From the NCBI GenBank assembly GCA_036375165.1, contig DASUSI010000035.1:11399-75398 (forward strand): a DNA stretch of 64,000 nucleotides, given 5' to 3'. The translations under genes were made by a program, and so were the position numbers. Each line of letters starts with the position of its first letter. Position 1 is the first letter of the stretch. This DNA comes from WHSM01 sp036375165. GTDB taxonomy: Bacteria; Actinomycetota; Actinomycetes; Mycobacteriales; Micromonosporaceae. Under the pieces are notes generated by a model. That model saw only the letters and a list, made by a program, of their open reading frames with translations, had not been told where the DNA came from and did no database searches. Shown in pieces: positions 1-8,326 of this stretch.

Positions 1-80
1 TCGACGTCGGCGGCGATGGCGTACTCCACCGCCTCCAAGCCGTTGTCCCTGCGACCACGCCGGGGTGGTTTGTCGGTCAT
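1..80 (-). CDS. Hypothetical protein, N-terminal fragment cut by the window edge
   Basis: Only the first 26 codons are present; the frame runs off the left edge on the minus strand. The ATG at 80 follows an AGAGGTG ribosome-binding site at 84-90, with a second in-frame ATG at 83. The visible residues start basic (MTDKPPRRGRRD) and continue LEAVEYAIAADV. I do not recognise the family. The gene diverges from the acyltransferase gene at 319. Confidence 0.5.
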   Translation of the reverse strand, partial: MTDKPPRRGRRDNGLEAVEYAIAADV

Positions 81-261
81 CATCACCTCTCGACGCGAAG
101 CGTGCCACGGGATGTGGTCAGCGGACCCGGTTGGCAGCGTACTCCGGGTGCGATAAATCCTGACACGGTGACAAGTGGCTGCGGGAGTACGGCGTGGCGT
201 CCCGGGTACTGGGAAAGCGTGGGGGTACCACGGACGTGAACCCGGAGAACCCGGGAGTACG

Positions 262-291
262 TTGTTTCGGCACCGCCCGGATCCGTACCCT
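262..291 (+). promoter_or_regulatory. Candidate promoter of the acyltransferase gene
   Basis: TTGTTT at 262-267 and TACCCT at 286-291 are separated by 18 bp, about 28 nt before the GTG start. This matches the sigma-70-type layout only loosely. The rest of the 81-318 intergenic stretch must also hold the promoter of the divergent left-edge gene, which I could not place. Confidence 0.3.
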
Positions 292-318
292 CAGATCCGA
301 CACTGTGGGAGGACGCGC

Positions 319-1044
319 GTGCTCTACTGGGTGCTCAAGTACATCGTGTTGGGTCCGTGGTTGAAGCTGATCTGGCGGCCGACCGTGGAGGGTCTGGAGC
401 ACATCCCCGACGAAGGCCCGGCGATTATCGCGAGCAACCATCTGTCCTTCTCGGATTCGGTGTTCCTGCCACTGGTGCTCAAGCGGAAGATCGTCTTCAT
501 CGGCAAGCAGGAGTACTTCATCGGCCGGGGACTCAAGGGCTGGTTCATCCGGGCCTTCTTCGAGGGGGTCGGCACGATCCCGGTGGACCGTACCGGTGGC
601 CGGGCGGCCCAGGGGGCGCTGAAGACCGCCAAGCGGGTGCTCGGCGAGGGCAAGCTGTTCGGGATCTACCCGGAGGGCACGCGCTCTCCGGACGGGCGGC
701 TCTACCGGGGCAAGACCGGTGTGGCCAGACTCGCCCTGGAGACCGGGGTTCAGGTGATCCCGGTACTGATGATGAACACCGACAAGGTTCAGCCAATCGG
801 CAAGGTGTTGCCGAACGTGCTGCGGGTCCGGATCCGGATCGGCAGGCCGCTGGACTTCAGCCGCTACGCCGGCATGGCCGGTGACAGGTTCATCGAACGT
901 TCCGTCACCGACGAGATCATGTACGAGATGATGCGGATCTCCGGGCGCGAGTACATCGACCAGTACGCCGCCAAAGTGAAGGCGGCGCTCGCCAAGGGTA
1001 AGCCGGTGCAGCCAGCTGACCAGCGCGAAACGGTCGCTGCCTGA
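319..1044 (+). CDS. plsC: 1-acyl-sn-glycerol-3-phosphate acyltransferase (PlsC family)
   Basis: Predicted membrane-associated enzyme that acylates lysophosphatidic acid to phosphatidic acid in phospholipid synthesis; 241 aa, normal for the family. The HX4D catalytic motif is H41-D46 (NHLSFSD), followed by FIGKQEYF and the substrate-binding EGTRSPDG near residue 120. The GTG at 319 is chosen because GGGAGGA lies at 307-313; the frame stays open upstream to 175, but that extension lacks family similarity. Its gene is the counterpart of M. tuberculosis Rv2182c, which lies in the same order relative to RNase AS and DAHP synthase. It converges with the Crp/Fnr gene, 41 nt away. Confidence 0.9.
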   Translation: MLYWVLKYIVLGPWLKLIWRPTVEGLEHIPDEGPAIIASNHLSFSDSVFLPLVLKRKIVFIGKQEYFIGRGLKGWFIRAFFEGVGTIPVDRTGGRAAQGALKTAKRVLGEGKLFGIYPEGTRSPDGRLYRGKTGVARLALETGVQVIPVLMMNTDKVQPIGKVLPNVLRVRIRIGRPLDFSRYAGMAGDRFIERSVTDEIMYEMMRISGREYIDQYAAKVKAALAKGKPVQPADQRETVAA

Positions 1045-1085
1045 CCTGCCCAGGTGCCCGCGTGTCGGCACCCGAGGCCGGGACG

Positions 1086-1790
1086 TCAGTCCTCGTCGAG
1101 CATCCCGGCCCGGCGGCGCAGCGCGGGCAGGTCGGTCACCACGGTGCGCCGGCCCTCGGTGCGCAACCAGCCACGAGCCGCGAACGAGTTCAACGCCTGG
1201 TTGACGCTCTGCCGGGAACCGCCGGCCAGTTCGGCGAGCTGGCTCTGGTTCAGCTCGATGGTCACCATCGGAGCCGGGTTGTCTCCCGCCAGGCGTACCA
1301 GCGCCTTCGCCACTCGGCCGGGCAGGTCCAGGAAGATGTGGTCGGCGCTCTGTTCGGTGAGCCGCCGGATCAGTCCGCCGAGGGAACGTAGCACCGCGTC
1401 CAGGATCCGCGGGTTGGCGTGCACCAGCTCCAGAAACGCGCTGCGGGACAGCGCCAGCGCCGTGGTGTTCTCGATCGCCTCGGCGGAGGCGGAGCGGGCC
1501 GAGCCGTCGAGTAGCGACACCTCGCCGAGCACCTCCGGTGGGCGTTGGATCCGCAGGATCGCCCGCTCCCCGCTGGGGGCGGTCCGGAACACCGCCACCG
1601 CGCCGCTGCGCAACATGATCAGCGATTCACCCGGGTCGTTCTCCACGAACAGCAGTTGTCGCTTGCGGTAGCTGCGAGGCACCGCCGCGGCCATGATGCG
1701 CTGTCGGGCGTCGGGCTCAAGTCCGTTGAACAGCTCGATGTCGGCGAGCGGATCGTTGGGGTCGCGCCCGCGTGGCTCCACGGCGACCAT
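1086..1790 (-). CDS. Crp/Fnr family transcriptional regulator
   Basis: Cytoplasmic DNA-binding regulator of 234 aa. Residues ~15-130 form a cyclic-nucleotide-binding-type beta-barrel (FVENDPGESLIMLRSGAVAVF, then EVLGEVSLLDG). The C-terminus is a winged helix-turn-helix (LNQSQLAELAGGSRQSVNQALNSFAARGWL). No Cys cluster for Fe-S binding is visible, so it is not a classical Fnr. The effector is unknown; cyclic AMP is only an inference from family resemblance. The ATG at 1790 follows GGGAGGG at 1792-1798; the GTG at 1781, nine nt from the same site, is an alternative. Its own upstream region holds an inverted repeat at 1845-1885. Confidence 0.88.
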   Translation of the reverse strand: MVAVEPRGRDPNDPLADIELFNGLEPDARQRIMAAAVPRSYRKRQLLFVENDPGESLIMLRSGAVAVFRTAPSGERAILRIQRPPEVLGEVSLLDGSARSASAEAIENTTALALSRSAFLELVHANPRILDAVLRSLGGLIRRLTEQSADHIFLDLPGRVAKALVRLAGDNPAPMVTIELNQSQLAELAGGSRQSVNQALNSFAARGWLRTEGRRTVVTDLPALRRRAGMLDED

Positions 1791-1844
1791 CCCTCCCGGT
1801 GTGGTCCGATCCGTCGAAGTGGACGGTTCAGATCATGCCAGGTT

Positions 1845-1885
1845 CTGTCGTGCTTCCTACACCTGGCGTATCGGTTCCACGACAG
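1845..1885. promoter_or_regulatory. Inverted repeat upstream of the Crp/Fnr gene, possible operator
   Basis: CTGTCGTG (1845-1852) and CACGACAG (1878-1885) are perfect 8-bp inverted arms separated by 25 bp, 55-95 nt before the regulator's start. It could be an autoregulatory operator or part of an RNA hairpin. It does not match a classical TGTGA-N6-TCACA Crp site. I see no gene in the 317-bp stretch 1791-2107 that contains it. Confidence 0.3.
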
Positions 1886-2033
1886 TCCAGTTCTGGTCGC
1901 GGTGGGATGGTTGGTCCAGTCGCTCCGCGAGGGGGCCCGGTGGAGCGGCCGGTCACAGGGGACCAACGGGCGAGGGCAGGCGGGCACGGTACCCGCCGGG
2001 GCTCCGCCCGTCCCCTGGGTCTGTGGGGTGGGA

Positions 2034-2079
2034 GAAGGGGTCCGTACCCGCGCTGGGGGGCGTCGGCACGGACCCCTTC
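2034..2079 (-). terminator. Strong hairpin downstream of glpK, probable terminator
   Basis: Perfect 12-bp inverted arms at 2034-2045 and 2068-2079 (GAAGGGGTCCGT and its complement) enclose a 22-nt GC-rich loop. The hairpin lies 29 nt beyond the glpK stop codon on the minus strand. There is no T-run, as is usual for actinobacterial terminator-like hairpins. Confidence 0.55.
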
Positions 2080-2107
2080 ACGATGTTCCGGCCGGGCAGC
2101 GTCCCGG

Positions 2108-3598
2108 TCACTCCGATATCCAGCCGGTGGCTCGGCGTACCGCACGTTGCCAGACCCGGTACCCCGAGGAGTCCGGGACCGCCGACGTCGGCGTGAACCG
2201 GGCACCCAGCCGCCAGGTGTCGGCCAGCTCGGCCGTCGACGCCCACACCCCCGTGCCCAGTCCGGCGAGGAACGCGGCCCCCAGCCCGGTGGTTTCCGGG
2301 TCCACCGGACGGCGTACCGGCACCCCGAGCTGGTCCGCCTGGATCTGGCAGAGCAGGTCGTTGCGGCTGGCGCCGCCGTCCACCGACAGCTCCGGGAGGT
2401 CCAGCCCGGCTTCGGCCACCATCACCTCCACCACGTCACGGACTTCGTACGCGATCGCCTCCAGGGTGGCGCGGGCCAGGTGGGCACGGGTGGTGCCGCG
2501 GGTGATGCCGACGATCGTTCCGCGGGCTCCCGGGTCCCAGTGCGGCGCACCCAGCCCGGTCAGTGCCGGTACGAAAACGATGCCGCCGGAGTCCGGCACG
2601 GTACGGGCCAGCCCTTCGATCTCCGCTGCCGCACCGATGATCCCGAGGCCGTCGCGCAGCCACTGCACCGCTGCTCCGGTCACGAAGATGGCGCCCTCCA
2701 GGGCGTACCGCGGGCCGTCCCCGAGGTCCCAGGCGACCGTGGTCAAGAGCCCCGCCTCCGACCGCACCGGTGTGGCGCCGGTGTTGCTGAGCACGAACGA
2801 GCCGGTGCCGTACGTGCATTTGCTCTGTCCCAGCGCGAAGCAGACCTGACCGAACAGTGCGGCCTGCTGGTCCCCGGCAATGCCGGCCACCGGCAGCCGA
2901 AGGCCCAGAAACTCGCTCGGCTCGGTCTCGCCGATCAGTCCGGACGACGGTACGAGTTCGGGTGCCCCGGACAGCCCGATGTCGAACAGGTCGCCTAGTT
3001 CCTCCGACCAGGTGCCTGCGAACGTGTCGTACAGCAGCGTCCGGCTGGCGTTGGACGGATCGGTGACGTGACGCGCCCCACCGGTGAGCCGCGCCACCAG
3101 GTACGAGTCCACCGTCCCCCAGACCAGGGTTCCGTTGTCGAGCCCAGGGACGAAATCGGGCTCGTGGCGGTCCAGCCAGAGCAGTTTGGTGCCGGAGAAG
3201 TACGGGTCGAGGCGTAGCCCGGTCAGCTCACTGACCCGTGGGCCATGCCCCGCCTCCGCCAGTTCGGCGCAGATACCGGCGGTGCGCCGGTCCTGCCACA
3301 CGATGGCCCGCCAGGGAGCGCGCAGGGTGGTCGGATCCCACACCACCACCGTTTCGCGCTGGTTGGTGATGCCGATCGTGACCGGTGGACCGGCACCGGC
3401 CGCCTCGGCTCCCAGTAGCGCCTCCCGGCACGCGGCCAGGGTGGACACCCAGATCTCCTCCGGTTCGTGTTCCACCCGACCCGGTTCCGGGAAGTGCTGT
3501 GGGAACTCCTGGTAGCCGCGTGCGGCGACCGTGCCATCCTCGGTCACCACCAGCGCGGTCACGCCGGTGGTGCCGGCGTCGATGGCCAGTACGGTCAC
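2108..3598 (-). CDS. glpK: Glycerol kinase
   Basis: Phosphorylates glycerol with ATP to sn-glycerol 3-phosphate in the cytoplasm, feeding glycolysis and lipid synthesis. At 496 aa it has the usual length. FGGY-family features are clear: N-terminal phosphate loop AIDAGTTG, GITNQRETVVVWD with the WQDRRT substrate region, KCTYGTGSFVL, and the C-terminal SVDGGASRNDLLCQIQADQLG signature. The GTG start at 3598 overlaps the stop of the upstream DUF1028 gene by four bases (GTGA), so the two are translationally coupled. No glycerol facilitator or glpD is nearby. Confidence 0.95.
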   Translation of the reverse strand: MTVLAIDAGTTGVTALVVTEDGTVAARGYQEFPQHFPEPGRVEHEPEEIWVSTLAACREALLGAEAAGAGPPVTIGITNQRETVVVWDPTTLRAPWRAIVWQDRRTAGICAELAEAGHGPRVSELTGLRLDPYFSGTKLLWLDRHEPDFVPGLDNGTLVWGTVDSYLVARLTGGARHVTDPSNASRTLLYDTFAGTWSEELGDLFDIGLSGAPELVPSSGLIGETEPSEFLGLRLPVAGIAGDQQAALFGQVCFALGQSKCTYGTGSFVLSNTGATPVRSEAGLLTTVAWDLGDGPRYALEGAIFVTGAAVQWLRDGLGIIGAAAEIEGLARTVPDSGGIVFVPALTGLGAPHWDPGARGTIVGITRGTTRAHLARATLEAIAYEVRDVVEVMVAEAGLDLPELSVDGGASRNDLLCQIQADQLGVPVRRPVDPETTGLGAAFLAGLGTGVWASTAELADTWRLGARFTPTSAVPDSSGYRVWQRAVRRATGWISE

Positions 3599-4440
3599 GT
3601 TTGGGTCGCCTCCCGAAGTGCGTCGAGGACTTCGGGGTCGATCTTGCCTGGAAGCAGGCGTTCTTCATAGTTCTCCACGCCAGCCCAGCCGGACAGCGCC
3701 TGGTCCAGCCCTTCCGGGGTGTCGGGGCCGTGGTGTCCCAGGTCGCCCAGATGTTTGCGCACCTCGGTGGCGAGTGGCCCGGTCAGCGGCAGCGCGGCGT
3801 CCGGGTCGGCTTCGGTGAAGTATCGGCGGTGCAGCCGCAGCAGCCGGGCGAGCTCGGCGACCGGATCCGGGTGGTCGTCGACCCGCAGGTCGACCGACAC
3901 GTCCGAGAAACCGCCGTACCCACCTCCCGGTTCCACCACCAGCACTGCGGCGCTCTGCCTGCCACGGCGGTCGCCGCCGGCCGCCTCTCCGGCGGCGAGC
4001 GCGCCGAGCAGCCGGTCGGTGAAGTCCTGGCCCGGGTCTGCCAGCCAGGTCCGCTCCATCGCCCGGACCACCTCCGGACCGGTCAGGATGTTGCCCTGGA
4101 CGGCGTACCCGTCGCCGGTCAGACCACCGGCCCAGTCGTGGCAGTCACGGCCGGTGAAGCTGGCGCCGTCACCGGTCGGACCGACCACGCCCAACTGGCG
4201 GGTGGCCCGTCCCGGATCCGCGGCGGTCAGGCCGGCGACCACGTCGCCGGCTGCCACCCCGGTGCGCAGCATGGTGAGGCCCTGCGTGCGGTAGGTCAGG
4301 TTGGCGTACGCCTGGGTGGCGAGGGCGCCCACCGCTGCCTCGGCCGCCGGTACCGCGGAGCCGACCGCGAGGAACTTGCTCGCCACCGCGACCCCGTACC
4401 GGCGGCCGTCCCCGGAACGGGCCACGATCGAGAACGTCAT
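3595..4440 (-). CDS. DUF1028 family protein (predicted Ntn-hydrolase fold)
   Basis: 281-residue protein of the DUF1028 family: MTFSIVARSGDGRRYGVAVASKF at the N-terminus, then QAYANLTYRTQGL and GNILTGPEVV. The family has an Ntn-hydrolase-like fold but no settled reaction, and no export signal is seen. The C-terminal ~75 residues (DDHPDPVAELARLLRLH onward) resemble the extension found in many members. The start at 4440 is preferred over ATG 4452 because TATGGT lies exactly 7 nt upstream, the leaderless layout seen repeatedly here. The gene is first of a two-gene transcript with glpK, overlapping it by four bases. Confidence 0.85.
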   Translation of the reverse strand: MTFSIVARSGDGRRYGVAVASKFLAVGSAVPAAEAAVGALATQAYANLTYRTQGLTMLRTGVAAGDVVAGLTAADPGRATRQLGVVGPTGDGASFTGRDCHDWAGGLTGDGYAVQGNILTGPEVVRAMERTWLADPGQDFTDRLLGALAAGEAAGGDRRGRQSAAVLVVEPGGGYGGFSDVSVDLRVDDHPDPVAELARLLRLHRRYFTEADPDAALPLTGPLATEVRKHLGDLGHHGPDTPEGLDQALSGWAGVENYEERLLPGKIDPEVLDALREATQT

Positions 4441-4447
4441 ACCGGGG

Positions 4448-4485
4448 ACCATAGGCGTCGGAAAACGGATTCCGGACCACCGGAA
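4448..4485 (-). promoter_or_regulatory. Leaderless promoter of DUF1028-glpK with palindrome at the -35 region
   Basis: TATGGT (minus strand, 4453-4448) sits 7 nt before the ATG at 4440. A palindromic element TTCCGG-ACCA-CCGGAA at 4470-4485 covers the expected -35 position, so it may be an operator. The RNase AS gene starts divergently at 4601. Confidence 0.45.
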
Positions 4486-4600
4486 GGTCGGGGATCGGGA
4501 CCCTATCGGCGAGGATATCGGGGATGCCCTACGCCGCTCGGGTAGCGGCGTTCCGGGGCACGCCGGGCGCTGCGGGGTGTCGAGACGGAACGGGTGACGG

Positions 4601-5107
4601 ATGGTCTACCGCTACTTCTACGACTGCGAGTTCATCGAGGACGGTGTCACGATCGACCTGGTGTCGATCGGTGTGGTCGACGAGTCGGGCAGGGAGTTCT
4701 ACGCGGTCTCCACCGAGTTCGACGACAGTAGGGCGATTCCCTGGGTGCGTCGTAACGTGCTGGACAAGTTACCCTCGCCCGCTGACCCGGCCTGGCGCGG
4801 CCGGGAGGCGATCCGCGATGAGCTCTACGAGTTCCTGGTGACCCCGTTGCGTCAGAAGCAGGATTCCCAGCTGGAGCTGTGGGCGTGGTTCGCGGCGTAC
4901 GACCATGTCGCGTTGTGCCAGCTTTGGGGGCCGATGACGGCGCTGCCGCGGGCTGTGCCGCGGTTCACCAAGGACCTGCGCCAGCGGTGGGACGAACTGG
5001 GCCGTCCGCCACTGCCGGGTCCCGGTGACGATCAGCACGACGCGCTGGCCGATGCCCGCCACAACTTGGCACGCTGGCGGGCGATGCGGATGGCTGATAA
5101 CGGGTAG
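4601..5107 (+). CDS. 3'-5' exoribonuclease AS (RNase AS, DEDD family)
   Basis: 168-residue DEDD-type exoribonuclease matching mycobacterial RNase AS (Rv2179c), a polyadenylate-preferring 3'-5' exonuclease involved in RNA turnover. The acidic motifs are YDCEFIEDG (residues 5-13), AAYDHVALCQLWG in the middle and QHDALADARHN near the C-terminus, giving the D-E-D-D metal ligands and the histidine. The ATG at 4601 follows GGGTGACGG, a modest ribosome-binding site. It stands alone in its transcript between the divergent DUF1028 gene and phosphofructokinase. Confidence 0.88.
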   Translation: MVYRYFYDCEFIEDGVTIDLVSIGVVDESGREFYAVSTEFDDSRAIPWVRRNVLDKLPSPADPAWRGREAIRDELYEFLVTPLRQKQDSQLELWAWFAAYDHVALCQLWGPMTALPRAVPRFTKDLRQRWDELGRPPLPGPGDDQHDALADARHNLARWRAMRMADNG

Positions 5108-5154
5108 CAGTGACAGAGGTACCGCGGGTTACGTGATGCGGCTCGCCTACCACT

Positions 5155-5202
5155 GGGTAACCGTGGCTTACCCTCCGGTAGCTCGGGGAAAGGCACTAGA
5201 GT
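5155..5202 (+). promoter_or_regulatory. Candidate promoter and inverted repeat upstream of phosphofructokinase
   Basis: GGGTAA (5155-5160) and TTACCC (5168-5173) form a 6-bp inverted repeat, and TAGAGT at 5197-5202 resembles an actinobacterial -10. No convincing -35 is visible. A start here would leave a 5' leader of roughly 190 nt before the ribosome-binding site. Confidence 0.25.
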
Positions 5203-5395
5203 CCCGCGGTTGGGGGCCGGCAACGGTGCCGAGGGTCTGATGGACGCTCCCGCCCGCTTCCAGGCACCGGGCATCAGGCGGCCGTTCCCCGAGCCCCGCG
5301 ACCCGGAGGTCCGAGAGTCGCAGCGTCTGACCGGCACGAATGTTGACCACGAAGTTTTCGACAGGTCCAGATGAGTCCTCAGGAGGGACGACGAC

Positions 5396-6421
5396 ATGCG
5401 GATTGGCGTACTCACCGGCGGCGGCGACTGCCCGGGACTGAACGCCGTGATTCGAGCCGTGGTGCGGAAGGGCATCAAAGAGTACGGCCACGAATTCGTC
5501 GGCTTCCGTGACGGCTGGCGGGGTCCGCTGGAGGGCGAGACCCGGCCCCTCGGCGTAGAGGAGGTACGCGGCATCCTCCCCCGGGGCGGCACGATTCTGG
5601 GGTCCTCGCGGACCAACCCGTTCAAGATCGAGGGTGGGGTGGACCGGATCCGCGAGAACCTGTCCAGAATCGGCGTGGAGGCACTCGTCGCGATTGGCGG
5701 CGAGGACACTCTCGGCGTCGCCAAGAAGCTGCACGACGATGGGGTTCAGGTGGTCGGCGTACCGAAGACCATCGACAACGACCTCAGCGCCACCGACTAC
5801 ACCTTCGGGTTCGACACCGCCGTGAACATCGCGATGGAGGCGATCGACCGGCTGCACACCACGGCGGAGAGCCACCACCGCACCGTGGTTGTCGAGGTGA
5901 TGGGCCGCCACGCCGGCTGGATCGCCCTGCACTCCGGCCTGGCCGGCGGCGCCAACGTGATCCTGCTTCCGGAGCGGCCGTTCGACCTGGACCTGGTCTG
6001 CGAGTACGTGGAACAGCGGTTCAAGACCCGGTACTCGCCGATCGTGGTGGTCGCCGAGGGCGCGGTGCCCGGCGAGGGTGGCATGGTCACCCAGAACGAA
6101 CAGCTCGACGCCTTCGGGCACGTCCGGCTGGGCGGCATCGGCCAGTGGCTCGCCGAGCAGATCGAGAAGCGGACCGGCAAGGAGTCCCGGGCGGTGGTGC
6201 TCGGGCACGTGCAGCGCGGTGGCACCCCGACAGCGTTCGACCGGGTGCTCGCGACCCGTTTCGGCCTGCACGCCATCGACGCGGTGCACGACCGGGACTG
6301 GGGCAGGATGGTGGCACTGCGGGGCACCGCGATCGTCCGGGTGCCGCTGGAGGAGGCCACCCGGGAGCTGAAGACGGTCCCGGTCGAGCGTTACCAGGAG
6401 GCCCAGGTCCTGTTCGGCTGA
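5396..6421 (+). CDS. pfp: 6-phosphofructokinase, group III, probably pyrophosphate-dependent
   Basis: 341-aa phosphofructokinase forming fructose 1,6-bisphosphate in glycolysis. Family features are GVLTGGGDCPGLNAVIR, PKTIDND at 123-129 and VEVMGRHAGWIALH. The donor-site residues are Asp104 (GGEDT, 101-105) and Lys124 (PKTID). ATP-dependent group III enzymes such as M. tuberculosis PfkA have Gly at 104 (GGEGT), whereas Asp104 with Lys124 is the signature of pyrophosphate-dependent enzymes. PPi as donor, with a reversible reaction, is therefore inferred. The ATG follows AGGAGGG. A strong hairpin at 6475-6509 ends the transcript. Confidence 0.88.
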   Translation: MRIGVLTGGGDCPGLNAVIRAVVRKGIKEYGHEFVGFRDGWRGPLEGETRPLGVEEVRGILPRGGTILGSSRTNPFKIEGGVDRIRENLSRIGVEALVAIGGEDTLGVAKKLHDDGVQVVGVPKTIDNDLSATDYTFGFDTAVNIAMEAIDRLHTTAESHHRTVVVEVMGRHAGWIALHSGLAGGANVILLPERPFDLDLVCEYVEQRFKTRYSPIVVVAEGAVPGEGGMVTQNEQLDAFGHVRLGGIGQWLAEQIEKRTGKESRAVVLGHVQRGGTPTAFDRVLATRFGLHAIDAVHDRDWGRMVALRGTAIVRVPLEEATRELKTVPVERYQEAQVLFG

Positions 6422-6474
6422 CGCGAGCAGGTTGGGCTTTCCCGGCCGGTGTCTCCTGATCGCACGAAGCGTTG

Positions 6475-6509
6475 TTCCGGCCCCCGACCGACGCGGTCGG
6501 GGGCCGGAA
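6475..6509. terminator. Bidirectional terminator hairpin between pfp and the subtilase gene
   Basis: A perfect 15-bp stem (6475-6489 with 6495-6509) encloses a 5-nt GACGC loop. It lies between two convergent genes ending at 6421 (+) and 6550 (-), so it probably stops transcription from both sides. It has no strong T-run. Confidence 0.75.
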
Positions 6510-6549
6510 TCTCCGTCAGAGGGCCGGTTCGATCTGATCAAGCGCGAGG

Positions 6550-8094
6550 TCAGCGTGACGCCCAGTAGGCGCGACCGTCCGGGCCGTACAGCACGATGTT
6601 GCCGTCCCCCTGCATCACGAGGTGGTCGGCGGCGCTGCCTCCGGTGTTCGTCGCCCACAGCGGCACGCCGGAGCTGGTGTAGATCACGAAGTTGCCGTCG
6701 CCCTGCATGACGGCCCACGCGCCGGGGTTGCCGTACGTGCCGGAGTGCCACAGCGCCCGACCGCGCTGGTAGTGCACCAGGTTGCCGTCGCCCTGCATCA
6801 CCAGCTCGTGGTTGCCGCCGTCGGACCGCAGGTACTGGTCGGCGGTCAGGGTGCCGCCCTGGTAGAGCACGTCGCTGCCGGGGCGCGGTGGGATCGAACG
6901 GCTGAACAGCAACCGGTTCGGAGCGCCCGAGGTGCCGCTGACCCGGTCCAGGCTCGCGTTGGACATCACGTGGTCGTGCACCGTGTACGGGCTGGCCCAC
7001 GGGTTGGCCGACAGGTAGAGCGCTGCCGCCCCAGCCACGTGTGGCGACGCCATCGACGTTCCGTCGAGCACGGCCGATGCGGTGTCACTGGTGTTCCAGG
7101 CCGAGGTGATGGTCTGACCGGGCGCGAACAGGTCCACGCAGCCGCCCCAGTTGGAGAACGACGCTCGGGTGTCGGAGCTGGTGCTGGCGGCCGCGGTGAG
7201 TGCCTCGCCCACCCGGGCGGGCGAGTAGCTACAGGCGTTGTCGTTCGAGTTGCCGGCCGCGATCGCGTAGCTGACGCCCGAGGCTATGGAGGTCCGTACC
7301 GCGTCGTCGACCGGGCTGTAGCCGCCGCCGCCCAGGCTCATGTTCGCGACCGCTGGGGTGATCTTGTTGTTGGTCACCCAGTCCACGCCCGCGATGACTC
7401 CGGCGAAGGAGCCCGAGCCGCTGCAGGTGAGGACCTTCACGGCGTGCAACTGGACGCCCTTGGCGACCCCGTACTGGTCACCGCCGACAGTCCCGGAGAC
7501 GTGGGTGCCATGGCCGTTGCAGTCTGTGTCGATTCCGTCGCCTGTGGTGTTGGTTGCCCAGCTCGCCCGGCCGCCGAAGTCAGCGTGACTGGTACGGATC
7601 CCGGTGTCGATGACATAGACGTGTACGTTGGGCGCCCGGGTGTCGAAGACGTACCTGTCGTCCCGCCCGTCACCCTGGTCGATCCGGTCCAGGCCCCAGG
7701 ACGGCGGGTTGAGCTGCTCCTCGCTGACCCGTACCCGGAGGTCCTGGGCCACGTACCCGACCGCCGGGTGCGCCGCCAGGCGTCTGGCCTGCGCCTGGCT
7801 CATCGACCCGGCGAAACCGTGAAGCGCTGTCCGGTACACGTGGCTGATCGTTGCCTGGTGACGGTCGGCGAGGGTTCGGCTGAGCGCCTCCGCATCGCCG
7901 GCACGGACCGCGCTGTCCCGGTAGGCCACGATGTAGTGGTCCGGGATCGCGTCAGTACGGGCCGCGTAGCGGATCTCACCGGTGCCTGCCGCCGTCACCG
8001 GCGCGGTCGCGGCGAGGGTTGCCGCGACGGCTGCGGTCGCGGCGATTGCGAGTCCGAAGAGACGCCGGGGCCAAGGGGATCGGACACTGTCCAT
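6550..8094 (-). CDS. Secreted subtilisin-like serine protease with C-terminal mannose-lectin domain
   Basis: 514-aa secreted S8 protease. Residues 1-36 are a signal peptide (basic start, hydrophobic Ala-rich core). Residues ~48-122 are an I9 propeptide that folds and inhibits the enzyme. The catalytic domain of proteinase K type has Asp163 (VIDTG), His195 (NGHGTHVSG) and Ser347 (GTSMASPH). Residues ~408-514 form a bulb-type lectin domain with three perfect QxDxNxVxY motifs (434-442, 464-472, 495-503), which in that family bind mannose. The lectin part probably targets polysaccharide or glycoprotein; this is inference. The ATG at 8094 is chosen for GGAGGAC just upstream. Confidence 0.93.
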   Translation of the reverse strand: MDSVRSPWPRRLFGLAIAATAAVAATLAATAPVTAAGTGEIRYAARTDAIPDHYIVAYRDSAVRAGDAEALSRTLADRHQATISHVYRTALHGFAGSMSQAQARRLAAHPAVGYVAQDLRVRVSEEQLNPPSWGLDRIDQGDGRDDRYVFDTRAPNVHVYVIDTGIRTSHADFGGRASWATNTTGDGIDTDCNGHGTHVSGTVGGDQYGVAKGVQLHAVKVLTCSGSGSFAGVIAGVDWVTNNKITPAVANMSLGGGGYSPVDDAVRTSIASGVSYAIAAGNSNDNACSYSPARVGEALTAAASTSSDTRASFSNWGGCVDLFAPGQTITSAWNTSDTASAVLDGTSMASPHVAGAAALYLSANPWASPYTVHDHVMSNASLDRVSGTSGAPNRLLFSRSIPPRPGSDVLYQGGTLTADQYLRSDGGNHELVMQGDGNLVHYQRGRALWHSGTYGNPGAWAVMQGDGNFVIYTSSGVPLWATNTGGSAADHLVMQGDGNIVLYGPDGRAYWASR

Positions 8095-8227
8095 GATGTC
8101 CTCCGATCGCCGGGGCGGCAGGACCGCCCGTGGATCTGGGGTGAGGTGCATGCCGGGCCAGCGGGCCCTTCGCACCCGCGTGATGTCGGGGACTCATCAT
8201 GTAATTCGCCAAAAGAACTTGATAGAC

Positions 8228-8258
8228 ATTTACTCCCAATTTCCCCCAAATGGGTCAA
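8228..8258 (-). promoter_or_regulatory. Candidate promoter of the subtilase gene in an AT-rich patch
   Basis: On the minus strand TTGACC (8258-8253) and GTAAAT or AGTAAA (8234-8228) are 18-19 bp apart, inside an unusually AT-rich stretch (about 8200-8260). The spacing is slightly long. The patch separates the protease gene from divergent proC. Confidence 0.4.
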
Positions 8259-8326
8259 CTGCTTCACGTGTTGTGTCCGGGGTCGTGCGACCGTCAGGGC
8301 CCGTCGGGCCAGCCGGTGGGCCGGAC

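Noticed and set aside
1791..2107. Small ORFs in the gap between the Crp/Fnr and glpK genes
   Set aside because: All frames there run into neighbouring genes in antisense and none has a ribosome-binding site. The hairpin and inverted repeat account for the region.
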